The notes beneath the pieces are model-generated. The model was given only the letters and a program-made list of their open reading frames with translations. It ran no database searches and had not been told where the DNA came from. Shown here in pieces: positions 18,732-27,045 of a stretch of 64,000 bases of DNA (the stretch's first letter is position 1; each line of letters opens with the position of its first letter). The DNA is from an uncultured Pelagibacteraceae bacterium (GTDB lineage Bacteria; Pseudomonadota; Alphaproteobacteria; Pelagibacterales; Pelagibacteraceae), in contig CAJQRF010000003.1 of assembly GCA_905612235.1 (NCBI GenBank), positions 27,594 to 91,593 of the forward strand, given 5' to 3'. Made by a program: the position numbers and the translations under genes.

Positions 18732-18763
18732 TAAAAAAGGGCGGTTATAAAATAACCGCCCTT
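18732..18763 (-). terminator. Rho-independent terminator / attenuator between binding-protein and permease genes
   Basis: Perfect 12-bp inverted repeat: left arm 18737-18748, loop of three A at 18749-18751, right arm 18752-18763, with a GC-rich core (GGGCGG / CCGCCC) that stands out in this AT-rich DNA. Read leftward, the stem is followed directly by a T-run (TTTTTTAT). Its place inside the operon, after the solute-binding-protein gene and before the permeases, suggests partial termination that yields more binding protein than membrane subunits. Confidence 0.85.
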
Positions 18764-18797
18764 ATAATATAATAAAAACTTGTTCTATAAAACTAAA

Positions 18798-19922
18798 TTA
18801 TAAACCAGCTTTCATAGCTTCCCATTTTTCTTTGATTTCATCTTGGTTATCAGCCCAGAAATTAGGGTTCATAAGCATATATTTTTTAGTGTTAGCGGGT
18901 GCTGTTGGCATATGTGGTACCATGTTAGTTTTACCGTCTTTAAACCAAGGTTCTCCAGCTAGCATAACAGCGATTGAAGATTTTCTCCAAGGAGCGTAAG
19001 CAATATACTTAGCGCTTCCTGCTAGACCTTCAGTACTTGTCATTTCTCTAAGAACTTTCATAGTACTACCGTCAGCATCTCCTGGCCCACCTTTAACCAT
19101 AGCGAAATACTCATAGTCAAGAATTTGTCCATCCCATACTTGTACAATTGGAGTTCCTTCCATTTGCGCATTAAAGAATCTTCCATTCCAACCAGTAGCC
19201 ATTACAACTTCACCATTAGCTAATAGTTCTGGTGGCTGAGCTCCAGCATTCCAGAATACACATCCGCCATTTGGATCAGTACAAAGTTTTTTAATAGCAG
19301 CAATAGCTTTGTCTACTCCACCTTCTTTTTCAAGAGCAGCCCAAACTTTACCATTACCTTTACCTGGATTAACTTTTAATGCACCAACTGTAGCAAGTTC
19401 TATACTAGACATTGCGCCTTTATAGATTGCTCTTTTACCAGGAAACTTTTTAGTATTAAAAAAGTCTTTGGCAGTTTTAGGTTTTTTCTTCCCTATAGTT
19501 TCATTGTTGTAAGCATAGTTCCAAGCGTAAAGAATGTTTCCTACAGCACATTTGCTTGGCATGCTAGTAAAGAAGTCTTCACTTGCTGGTGTACCATCTG
19601 GTGCAGGTGCGAAGTCTTTGTCAAAATCAAATTCAACAAATATACCTTCATCACATCCAATGATAGTATCTTTCGCATATACGTCAATAATATCCCACGT
19701 AATTGCGCCAGCTTCTACTTGAGCTTTAATTTCAGATAATCCACCTGTGTAGTCTACCCAATTAACAGGTATACCTAATTTTTTAGCAGTAGGATCACCA
19801 TAACCTAATTTTTGACTTTCAGTGTAAGCTCCACCCCAAGACGCAACAGTAACTGCGAATGCTGAAGTAGTTATAGAAAGTGCAAAAGATAGGACAAGTA
19901 ATATTTTACTTATTTTTTTCAT
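18798..19922 (-). CDS. potD: PotD-like ABC transporter substrate-binding protein
   Basis: A 374-residue periplasmic binding protein with a signal peptide (cleavage predicted after TSAFA near residue 23). The mature start VTVASWGGAYTESQKLGY and the following EIKAQVEAGAITWDIIDVYA are typical of the spermidine/putrescine extracellular solute-binding family. Two cysteine pairs (IGCDEGI / SKCAVGN and KLCTDPNGGCVFW) may form disulfides. A strong Shine-Dalgarno (GGAGGG) sits four to five bases before the ATG. The substrate is not determined by sequence: polyamines are the family default, but the co-operonic hydrolases suggest creatine-, ectoine- or betaine-like ligands. Confidence 0.87.
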   Translation of the reverse strand: MKKISKILLVLSFALSITTSAFAVTVASWGGAYTESQKLGYGDPTAKKLGIPVNWVDYTGGLSEIKAQVEAGAITWDIIDVYAKDTIIGCDEGIFVEFDFDKDFAPAPDGTPASEDFFTSMPSKCAVGNILYAWNYAYNNETIGKKKPKTAKDFFNTKKFPGKRAIYKGAMSSIELATVGALKVNPGKGNGKVWAALEKEGGVDKAIAAIKKLCTDPNGGCVFWNAGAQPPELLANGEVVMATGWNGRFFNAQMEGTPIVQVWDGQILDYEYFAMVKGGPGDADGSTMKVLREMTSTEGLAGSAKYIAYAPWRKSSIAVMLAGEPWFKDGKTNMVPHMPTAPANTKKYMLMNPNFWADNQDEIKEKWEAMKAGL

Positions 19923-20020
19923 GTTCCCTCCGTTTAAACGTTTTTAAAAAAGCAATTACAACAATATAGCCGAAAAGAGTCAATCGCTTTAAAAGCTTGA
20001 TATTGTTAATTTTAATGGGA

Positions 20021-21109
20021 TTATTTTGAGTCTAATGCTCTACTATCTTTGCTGTTCCAACCAACATTAATTGTGTTTCCTAATTTTATATCCATATTAG
20101 AAGAGCTGTTTGGAATTTTTAATATAAATTGTTTGTTACCTAATAAATCTAATCTAATCCTAGTATGATCTCCATGGTAAATAACTTCCTCTATTTTACC
20201 TTTATGATTATTTTCCATTTTTGAAGATGGATTAATTAATGCTCTTTCTGGTCTAAGAGATACTGTTGTTTTTTCTCCTTTTGATTTAACTGTAATTGGA
20301 TTTGCAAATATTTCTGCACCTGTGTTTAATTTCACTTTACATTTATCTTTTGTTATTTCAATAACTTCTCCAACAAAAGTATTACTCTCCCCAATAAATT
20401 CTGCAACAAATGAATTTACCGGTTCTTCATATAATTGATCTGGTCTTGATAGCTGTTGAACTTTACCATCATTAAATACTGCAATACGATTTGACATTGT
20501 TAATGCTTCACTTTGATCATGAGTTACATAAACAACTGTTACTCCAATACTTTCATGAATATGTTTAATTTCATATTGCATTTGTTCTCTTAAATTTTTA
20601 TCTAACGCTCCTAAAGGCTCATCCATAAGAACCACTTGAGGATCAAATACTAATGCTCTAGCTACTGCTACTCTTTGTTGTTGACCGCCTGATAATTGCA
20701 TCGGCATTCTACTTTCGAATCCTTGCAATGAAACCATTGATAAAGCTTTATCAATTTTTTTATTAGCTTCATCTTTTGGAATCTTTCTAACTCTAAGTGG
20801 AAAAGCTAAATTTTCGTATACCGTCATGTGAGGAAATAGTGCATAGTTTTGAAATACCATTCCAATTCCTCTTTTGTGAGGAGGAATATTAGAAATAGGA
20901 TTTGAGTCTAAATAAATTTCACCATTAGTTGGTGTTTCAAAACCAGCTAACATCATCAAGCAAGTTGTTTTTCCTGAACCAGATGGTCCAAGCATTGTGA
21001 CAAACTCTCCTTCGGCAATATCTAAGTTTAAGCCTTTGACTACTAAAACTTTGCCATCGTAGCTTTTATCAATGTTATCAAATTTTACAAAACTGTCTGA
21101 ATTACCCAT
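20021..21109 (-). CDS. potA: PotA-type ABC transporter ATP-binding protein
   Basis: A 362-residue ATPase. Walker A GPSGSGKTT (about residues 42-50), Q-loop in GMVFQNYALFPHMTVYENL, signature LSGGQQQRVAVARAL, Walker B VVLMDEPLGALD and the switch His in VTHDQSEALTMS are all intact. The C-terminal about 120 residues form the TOBE/OB regulatory domain of the PotA/MalK type (SLRPERALINP). It energises the PotBC permease. It lies 44 bases downstream of the DoeA-like hydrolase gene and 98 bases upstream of the binding-protein gene, within one leftward operon. Confidence 0.93.
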   Translation of the reverse strand: MGNSDSFVKFDNIDKSYDGKVLVVKGLNLDIAEGEFVTMLGPSGSGKTTCLMMLAGFETPTNGEIYLDSNPISNIPPHKRGIGMVFQNYALFPHMTVYENLAFPLRVRKIPKDEANKKIDKALSMVSLQGFESRMPMQLSGGQQQRVAVARALVFDPQVVLMDEPLGALDKNLREQMQYEIKHIHESIGVTVVYVTHDQSEALTMSNRIAVFNDGKVQQLSRPDQLYEEPVNSFVAEFIGESNTFVGEVIEITKDKCKVKLNTGAEIFANPITVKSKGEKTTVSLRPERALINPSSKMENNHKGKIEEVIYHGDHTRIRLDLLGNKQFILKIPNSSSNMDIKLGNTINVGWNSKDSRALDSK

Positions 21110-21153
21110 AACTTCTAAATATTAAGCATTTGTTAAAAATTATTTCAAGATAT

Positions 21154-22323
21154 TTATCCTTTAATGTGCAAATCTCTAGATAAATTGCAGAATAATTCTG
21201 AACCTTTTTCAGTAACTCTCACTGCTTCACTGGCTTCTACGCCCCATTCTCCAAATTGCATAACAGCAATCATATGAAAGGTTACATTTGGTTTTAGAAT
21301 GGTTTTATCACCTTTTGATATATTTAAAGTTTGTTCTCCCCAATCAGGAGGATAACCAATACCTATAGAGTAACCCGTTCTAGATTCCTTTTTAATTCCA
21401 TACTTATCTAGCACGCCCCAAAACTTTTGAGCTACATCATCAGCTGTATTTCCGGGTTTTGTAACTGAAATTCCTGCATCTAATGCTTCATTAGTAGCTT
21501 TCATCGTATCTATTTTTTTTTGATTTTTTTCTCCTAAAAGGACTGTTCTAGCCATAGGACAATGATATCTTTTATGAACACCAGATATTTCAATAATAGT
21601 AGCTTCTCCTTTAACAAATTCATCTTCAGTGGCTGTCAAATGTGAAGCTGATGTTCCCTTCCCTGTTGGCAGTAAAGTTGCGATACTAGAATAATCTCCG
21701 CCAAACTCAGGTGTACCATTAAACAAAGATTTTTGAATATCTGCTACAGCATCACACTGTCTAACCCCAGGGTTAATAATATCAAAAGCTGTTTTCATTG
21801 TTTTTTCACTTATTTGAGCTGCTGCTTGCATTAATTTAATTTCTGCATCTGATTTGACAACTCTTACCCAATTTACTAAACGTTCCGCGTCTTTAAATTT
21901 TGCATTCGATAAACCCTTTTTTATTGTTTCATAACAAAATGCAGTAAAATAATGACTATCCATTTCTAGACCAATACTAGACTTGTCCCACTTTCTATCT
22001 TTTATTATTTCTACTAAATATTGGTAAGGATGAAGCGGCCATGTGTGAATATACTTTTCGCCATATGCTATAATGTTTTTATGCTGCACATAAGTTTTGA
22101 TATATCCACCACCAGCATCTTGCGCTCTAAGGAAGCAAATTGGCTCATCTTCATTAATGTGAACTAAAACACATTGGGCATAATAAAAAGACCATGCGTC
22201 ATACCCCGTAAGATAATTCATATTAGCGGGATCATGAGAAATTAATAAATCAATACCTTGTTTTTGCATTGATTCTTTTATTTTTTTTAATCGTTCTTTA
22301 TATTCTTTTTTTTCAAAGAGCAT
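21154..22323 (-). CDS. doeA: M24-family hydrolase, ectoine hydrolase (DoeA/EutD) type
   Basis: A 389-residue member of the M24 (creatinase/aminopeptidase P fold) superfamily. It resembles ectoine hydrolase DoeA more than a peptidase: PANMNYLTGYDAWSFYYAQC near the N-terminus, SIGLEMDSHYFTA, the LVNWVRVVKSDAEI segment, and the C-terminal SRTGYSIGIGYPPDWGEQTL. DoeA opens the cyclic amidine ring of ectoine. The start is the ATG at 22323, where the family N-terminus begins; the in-frame extension upstream runs into the EutA-like gene. No DoeB deacetylase, EutB or EutC is present nearby, so another amidine- or guanidine-like substrate is possible. Confidence 0.8.
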   Translation of the reverse strand: MLFEKKEYKERLKKIKESMQKQGIDLLISHDPANMNYLTGYDAWSFYYAQCVLVHINEDEPICFLRAQDAGGGYIKTYVQHKNIIAYGEKYIHTWPLHPYQYLVEIIKDRKWDKSSIGLEMDSHYFTAFCYETIKKGLSNAKFKDAERLVNWVRVVKSDAEIKLMQAAAQISEKTMKTAFDIINPGVRQCDAVADIQKSLFNGTPEFGGDYSSIATLLPTGKGTSASHLTATEDEFVKGEATIIEISGVHKRYHCPMARTVLLGEKNQKKIDTMKATNEALDAGISVTKPGNTADDVAQKFWGVLDKYGIKKESRTGYSIGIGYPPDWGEQTLNISKGDKTILKPNVTFHMIAVMQFGEWGVEASEAVRVTEKGSELFCNLSRDLHIKG

Positions 22324-22325
22324 TT

Positions 22326-23075
22326 TTAATTCCTTAAAAGTTTTCCATATCCATCTATTGGAGATTTGTATCCGACAGATCTGATAGTGTCCCAAATTAG
22401 AGTTTGATTACTAGAAAAAACTGGTTTACTTATTTTTTTTTCAACTTCATCAAGAATTTCTAAAGCAGGTAACGCTGTGCACGATATAAAAAGTGCATCG
22501 GCTCCACTTGTGTCTAACTTGATTAATGTTTCAGATAAATACTTCGGGTCAATATTTGCAAAATCTGAATCTAAATCTAAATTGAAAGTACCAAATGAAA
22601 GTACGCCAATATTTTTTTTAGAAAAATATTCATAAATAGTTTTATTTACAGACTCTGGGTAAGGTGTAAAAACTGCAATTTTTTTTATATTCATTAATTT
22701 AAATGCTTTAATGGCTGATGTAATTGGTGTTGTTACATAGCAATCTGGTTTAGCTAGTTGAACTTTTTCTTTAACTTTATCCTCTCCAATAGCTATCGTT
22801 CCTGATGTACATCCATAAGCTACTGTATTAATTTTTTCACCTGGTAAAATTTTTTCAGTAATTCCCTCTATTTGATCATACATTTTTAAAAGATTTTCTT
22901 TAGTCAAAGGGTTTTCGTTATGAATCCGGTTTACAAATACATCTATCGGTAATTGATTGCATATAGAATTAAAATCTTTTTCTATAGTGAGGTCAGTAGT
23001 CAGAGCGAGCAAACCAACTTTAGGGTTATATTCTTCTTTAAACTTTGGTTTTATATATTTTGATTTTATTGCCAT
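22326..23075 (-). CDS. EutA-like Asp/Glu racemase-superfamily protein
   Basis: A 249-residue protein of the Asp/Glu racemase / maleate isomerase / arylmalonate decarboxylase superfamily. Two active-site cysteines sit in the expected places: C89 in VAYGCTSGTIAIG and C199 in ALFISCTALPALEILD. The N-terminal VGLLALTTDLTIEKDF resembles EutA of rhizobial ectoine-utilisation clusters (not the ethanolamine EutA). There the protein accompanies the DoeA/EutD hydrolase, as it does here three bases downstream. The reaction is unproven; isomerisation or racemisation of a carboxylic acid is the superfamily theme. It lies five bases after the creatinase gene. Confidence 0.8.
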   Translation of the reverse strand: MAIKSKYIKPKFKEEYNPKVGLLALTTDLTIEKDFNSICNQLPIDVFVNRIHNENPLTKENLLKMYDQIEGITEKILPGEKINTVAYGCTSGTIAIGEDKVKEKVQLAKPDCYVTTPITSAIKAFKLMNIKKIAVFTPYPESVNKTIYEYFSKKNIGVLSFGTFNLDLDSDFANIDPKYLSETLIKLDTSGADALFISCTALPALEILDEVEKKISKPVFSSNQTLIWDTIRSVGYKSPIDGYGKLLRN

Positions 23076-23079
23076 CAGA

Positions 23080-24285
23080 TTATTTTATTATGTTGTGTTC
23101 TGGTCCAAAAGGAAATTTTGTAATATCTTCAGTGCTATTTTCTTTAACTACAAGAATATCGTGCTCTCGATAACCACCAGCCCCCGGTTTTCCTTCAGGA
23201 ATTAAAATCATAGGCTCCATAGAAACAACCATGTTCTTTTCCAAAATTGTTTCTACATCTTCTCTAAGTTCAAGCTTACCTTCCCGTCCATAGTAATGAC
23301 TTAATACTCCGAATGAATGTCCGTAACCAAAAGTACGGTATTGAAGATATCCAAGTTCAGCAAATAATTCATTTAACTCTGCAGTAATTTCTGAACATTT
23401 TGCTCCTGGTTTAATAAGTTCTATTCCTCTTTTATGAACTTTTACATTTGCTTCCCAAGCTTTTAAAGAAGCATCATTAGCTTCTCCAACAAAAAGTGTT
23501 CTTTCTAAAGCAGTATAATATCCAGAAATCATAGGAAAGGTATTAAGAGAAAGTATGTCTCCATAACCAAGTTTTCTAGTAGTTGCTGGATTATGAGCTC
23601 CATCTGTATTAATTCCAGATTGAAACCAAACCCATGTATCTCTTAATTCAGAATGAGGATGAAACTTAACTATAGCTTTTTCCATAGCATCGCGTCCGGC
23701 CATAGCAATATCTATTTCGGACACACCAACCTTAATTTCTTTTACTAAAGCCTCCCCACCAATATCAGCAATTTTCGCACCACTGGTTATTAAAGCAATC
23801 TCTTCTTCAGATTTAATCATTCTTTTCATCATCACCATGGGAGCAATGTCAATTAATTCAGTATCACCCAGAACATCTTTTAAATTTTTGTATCGTTCTA
23901 AAGTTAAATGGTCATTTTCAACACCTACTCTTTTTACATTTTTTAAAAGATAAATAATTGCTTTTAAATAATTATCTCTTTGCCAGTCTGTATAAATCAA
24001 ATTTTCTCCATAACATCTTCTCCATGGTTGACCCGCATCAATGTTTGCTGAAATAACTATATTACTTTTAGAAGTGACTATGCATGCATAAGGTCTACCA
24101 AAAGAACAATATAAAAATCCAGAGTAGTAAGCTATATTGTGCATAGAAGTTAAAATAACAGCATCAAGATTTTTTTTAGAAATTATATCCCGCAGGCTCT
24201 TTAGTCGATTTTCGTATTCATTGTCTGTAAAAGGAAGTTGAGCTTTAGATCCATTTTTAAGTTGAAAAAAATTTGGTCTCTCCAT
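23080..24285 (-). CDS. Creatinase (creatine amidinohydrolase)
   Basis: A 401-residue enzyme that matches characterised pseudomonad creatinase along its whole length. Seen: YCSFGRPYACIV, ANIDAGQPWRR, IYTDWQRDNYLKAI, TWVWFQSGINTDGAHNP, ILSLNTFPMISGYYTALERT, LQYRTFGYGHSFGVLSHYYG and GAGGYREHDILVV. By alignment from memory the catalytic residues H232, E262 and E358 of the Pseudomonas enzyme correspond to H231, E261 and E357 here. The reaction is creatine plus water to sarcosine plus urea. It is the promoter-proximal gene of the operon with EutA-like, DoeA-like and PotABCD-type proteins, and diverges from a flavin monooxygenase operon. This is a much firmer call than generic M24 peptidase. Confidence 0.93.
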   Translation of the reverse strand: MERPNFFQLKNGSKAQLPFTDNEYENRLKSLRDIISKKNLDAVILTSMHNIAYYSGFLYCSFGRPYACIVTSKSNIVISANIDAGQPWRRCYGENLIYTDWQRDNYLKAIIYLLKNVKRVGVENDHLTLERYKNLKDVLGDTELIDIAPMVMMKRMIKSEEEIALITSGAKIADIGGEALVKEIKVGVSEIDIAMAGRDAMEKAIVKFHPHSELRDTWVWFQSGINTDGAHNPATTRKLGYGDILSLNTFPMISGYYTALERTLFVGEANDASLKAWEANVKVHKRGIELIKPGAKCSEITAELNELFAELGYLQYRTFGYGHSFGVLSHYYGREGKLELREDVETILEKNMVVSMEPMILIPEGKPGAGGYREHDILVVKENSTEDITKFPFGPEHNIIK

Positions 24286-24471
24286 TGAAATTCCTTAAAT
24301 AATTGAGTTAATGCTTGAAAAACTAGCATAAAAATTTTGCTAACTCTATTTTAAAATTATTGCATTATATCTCTACCTTATTTAAGATAAACATATCAAG
24401 CGATACATAACTCGTCGTAAATTACGAAAGTGGGATCGGTCGACTTTAAAATTACTTTAAAGGAGCTGATA
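24286..24471. promoter_or_regulatory. Divergent regulatory region between creatinase and monooxygenase operons
   Basis: A 186-base gap holding both promoters. On the plus strand TTGCAT at about 24359, then 17 bases, then TAAGAT is a weak sigma-70-like pair. A perfect 13-base palindrome (TCGTAAATTACGA, 24415-24427) lies about 45 bases before the monooxygenase ATG, in unusually G/C-containing DNA, and could be an operator or an RNA hairpin. A good ribosome-binding site AAAGGAG precedes the ATG at 24472. No regulator gene lies next to it. Confidence 0.5.
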
Positions 24472-25638
24472 ATGAAATTTGGATATTTTTGTAACACTAC
24501 TAATTGGACAAACAAACCTCATACTGAAATTTTGGACGAAGCTAGAGATATTGCTAAATACTGCGATGCAAATAACTGGAATTCTATATGGTTTACTGAA
24601 CATCATTTTAATCATGAAGGCATGGAAGCATGTCCAAACCCACTAATGATGTGCACAGATATTGCTGCAAGAACAAAACAAATAAGATTAGGGCAAGCTT
24701 GCAATACTATAACTTTTTGGAACCCAATTAGATTAGCAGAAGATATAGCGACTCTGGATCATCTTTCTAATGGAAGAGTTGAAGTTGGAATTGGCAGAGG
24801 TGTTTATGGAAGAGAGGCTGTGCATTTAAATGTAGAAGCAGATTTAAAAGACCAAGCAAAAAACAAAAGGCTGTTCCAAGAAACTTTGTTAATAATGAAA
24901 AAAGCTTGGACAGAAAAATTTTTTAATCATAAAGGGGAATTTTATGTTTACCCTTCTCCAAATTACGTTTGGCAGCATGACATGAGTCCACCTAATAAAG
25001 AAACTGTGGATCTAAAAACTAATGAAATAAAAAAAATCAGCGTTATCCCGCAGCCTTATCAAAAACCTCATCCTCCTATAACGCAAGTTGTTGATTCGGT
25101 TAGTTCAATTGAATGGGCGGCAAAAAATGGAATTAATTGTATTATGTGGATACCAACTGTAAAAACTTTAAAGAAACGATTTGAAGTTTACAAGAATGCA
25201 AAATCTGAGACAGAAAAAAGAGATGTGCCTATGGGGGAAGGAATTACTTTAGTTAGAGATATGTTTGTTGCTGAAACAATGGAGGATGCAAAAAAATTAG
25301 CAGGGGAACACATGGTCAATTATATGAAATGGGTTTGCCATTGGAGAGGGTTGGGAAATCATATGGATCCTAACGAAGATCTGCCTGTGACTAAAGGTAA
25401 AACAGATTTATTAAATTATGAATTTTTACATAAAAGAAATATGCTATTTGGAACTCCTGAGTATGTAGTAGAAAAAATAAAAGAATTACAATCAGAGTTA
25501 AATCTTAAAGATCTACTTGTTTGGTCTAATTTTCCAGGAGTTAAGCATGAGGATGCACTAAGAAGTATAAAACTTTTTAATGAAGAGGTAATGCCAAAAA
25601 TTAGCGTGGATAAACAAAATATTAAACGTGCAAGCTAA
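24472..25638 (+). CDS. LLM-class (luciferase-like) flavin-dependent monooxygenase
   Basis: A 388-residue luciferase-family enzyme with a TIM-barrel fold, using reduced FMN supplied by a separate reductase. Features: N-terminal MKFGYFCNTTNW, WNSIWFTEHHFNHEG, RTKQIRLGQACNTITFWNP, RLAEDIATLDHLSNGRVEVG and GIGRGVYGREA, the standard bacterial-luciferase-like core. I choose the ATG at 24472 because of the preceding AAAGGAG; an in-frame start at 24430 would lie inside the leader. Followed by DUF1185, alpha/beta hydrolase and aldehyde dehydrogenase, a set resembling N-methylpyridine ring cleavage. No flavin reductase is in the cluster. Substrate not identifiable by sequence. Confidence 0.86.
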   Translation: MKFGYFCNTTNWTNKPHTEILDEARDIAKYCDANNWNSIWFTEHHFNHEGMEACPNPLMMCTDIAARTKQIRLGQACNTITFWNPIRLAEDIATLDHLSNGRVEVGIGRGVYGREAVHLNVEADLKDQAKNKRLFQETLLIMKKAWTEKFFNHKGEFYVYPSPNYVWQHDMSPPNKETVDLKTNEIKKISVIPQPYQKPHPPITQVVDSVSSIEWAAKNGINCIMWIPTVKTLKKRFEVYKNAKSETEKRDVPMGEGITLVRDMFVAETMEDAKKLAGEHMVNYMKWVCHWRGLGNHMDPNEDLPVTKGKTDLLNYEFLHKRNMLFGTPEYVVEKIKELQSELNLKDLLVWSNFPGVKHEDALRSIKLFNEEVMPKISVDKQNIKRAS

Positions 25639-25639
25639 T

Positions 25640-26230
25640 ATGGATTTAAAACTTAGAAAATTTTCAAAATTTGTAGATAAGACTTTCATCGAAGGTGGTA
25701 AAGTAGCTAAAGAACCTGTTTTGCTTGTTTCTGTTGCTGCAGTCATTAAAAATCCTTGGTCTGAAGAAGATTTTGTTGAAGATTTAAAACCAACAATATT
25801 AGATTTAGCTCCAAAACTTGGTGATATTCTGGTTCCAGAATTAATAAAAGAAATAGGTTCGCCTGAAAAAATTTTAGCTTATGGAAAAGCTGGAGTTGTA
25901 GGACTGTCTGGTGAAATTGAACATGCGTCTGCTTTTATTCACACTCTAAGATTTGGAAATAAATTTAGAGATGCAGTTGGTGGAACTTCTTATTTAAGTT
26001 TTACAAACATACGAGGACCTGCTGGTTGCAAAATATCTATCCCAATGATGCATAAAACAGATTCAGGTTTAAGACCTTATTATTTAACACATGAATTTAC
26101 TATTCATGATGCTCCTTGTAATGATGAAATTGTAATAGCTATTGGTGGATCCTCTAGTGGAAGAGCGCACGCTAGAACTGGTGACCGCTATCAAGATATG
26201 AAAGAAATGGGAATAAAAAATACTAAATAA
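25640..26230 (+). CDS. DUF1185 ('amino acid synthesis') family protein
   Basis: A 196-residue protein of the DUF1185/AA_synth family, recognised from AAVIKNPWSEEDFVEDLKP, LAYGKAGVVGLSGEIEHASA, THEFTIHDAPCNDEIVIAIG and SSSGRAHARTGD at the C-terminus. The family name is historical; no activity is established to my knowledge. It often sits beside luciferase-like monooxygenases, as here, pointing to a catabolic step after oxygenation. The start is the ATG at 25640, two bases after the monooxygenase stop; an in-frame GTG at 25628 would overlap the upstream gene. No signal peptide or membrane helix. Confidence 0.83.
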   Translation: MDLKLRKFSKFVDKTFIEGGKVAKEPVLLVSVAAVIKNPWSEEDFVEDLKPTILDLAPKLGDILVPELIKEIGSPEKILAYGKAGVVGLSGEIEHASAFIHTLRFGNKFRDAVGGTSYLSFTNIRGPAGCKISIPMMHKTDSGLRPYYLTHEFTIHDAPCNDEIVIAIGGSSSGRAHARTGDRYQDMKEMGIKNTK

Positions 26231-26256
26231 TTTTAATTTTTAATAGAGATTCACTT

Positions 26257-27045
26257 ATGTCAAATACTTCAGATTCATTTGAAACATACTATAAATATAA
26301 TAAAGTCAATAAGAAAGACCCCATAATATTTATACATGGCATTGGTCTAAATCATGAAATTTGGGAAGATCAAATCAATTATTTTAAAAAATATAACACA
26401 ATTGTTTATGATTTAATTGGTCATGGAAAAACACCTTTTAATAAAAAAACATTAAGTATGAATGATTTTACCAAACAATTACTGAGGTTAGCTGATGGTT
26501 TAAATATAAATAAATTTCATTTAATTGGTTTTTCATTAGGATCACTTATTGCTAGAGACTTTGCGTCCTTATATAGCGATAGATTAAGCACACTAACAAT
26601 TTTTGGTACCGTATATAAAAGATCAGAAGATGAAAAAAGACAGATACTTAATAGGTATGCACTGATGAAACTTAAAAAAGATGTTACTAAAAAAAGAGCT
26701 GTATATAGATGGTTTACAGAAAAATTTATTAGTAAAAATCCTCTAATCTATAAAAAAATATACTCAATGTTAATAAATACCAATCACGAAACATGGTTAA
26801 AAATATATAAACTATTTGTTCATCATGAGGATGATGATGATAAAATAAAAAAAATTACAGCCAATACTCTTGTGGTGACTGGAAGAGATGACATAGGATC
26901 AAAACCTAAAATGAGTGAGGAAATAAGCAAATTAATTCCGGTAAGCCTTTGTAAAATAATAGAAAAAGGTAAACATCTTTGTAATATAGAGTGTTCAGAA
27001 AATTTTAATATAACAATCAAAGAATTTATTGACGATAATGACTAA
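26257..27045 (+). CDS. Alpha/beta-fold hydrolase
   Basis: A 262-residue alpha/beta hydrolase. Seen: oxyanion-hole motif IFIHGIGLNHEIWEDQI, the strand-4 segment YDLIGHGKTP, the nucleophile elbow GFSLGS (Ser at residue 93), the acid region LVVTGRDDIGSKP and the late histidine in EKGKHLCNIE. All catalytic elements are present. Members of this family hydrolyse esters, enol-lactones, carbamates (RutD-like) or formamides (NicD and TgnD type). The gene lies between DUF1185 and an aldehyde dehydrogenase and overlaps the latter by eight bases, so a ring-opened intermediate is a likely substrate. Confidence 0.85.
   Translation: MSNTSDSFETYYKYNKVNKKDPIIFIHGIGLNHEIWEDQINYFKKYNTIVYDLIGHGKTPFNKKTLSMNDFTKQLLRLADGLNINKFHLIGFSLGSLIARDFASLYSDRLSTLTIFGTVYKRSEDEKRQILNRYALMKLKKDVTKKRAVYRWFTEKFISKNPLIYKKIYSMLINTNHETWLKIYKLFVHHEDDDDKIKKITANTLVVTGRDDIGSKPKMSEEISKLIPVSLCKIIEKGKHLCNIECSENFNITIKEFIDDND

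Noticed and set aside
22324-22395. N-terminal extension of the DoeA-like gene
   Set aside because: Overlaps the EutA-like gene, and the ATG at 22323 gives the family N-terminus.
23080-24285. Generic Xaa-Pro aminopeptidase (M24) annotation
   Set aside because: Whole-length similarity to creatinase, including its specific substrate and catalytic segments, makes a peptidase label misleading.
24286-24471. A guanidine or purine riboswitch upstream of the monooxygenase operon
   Set aside because: Tested by eye against the conserved cores of known guanidine and purine classes; none matches. Retained only as a palindrome/possible leader.
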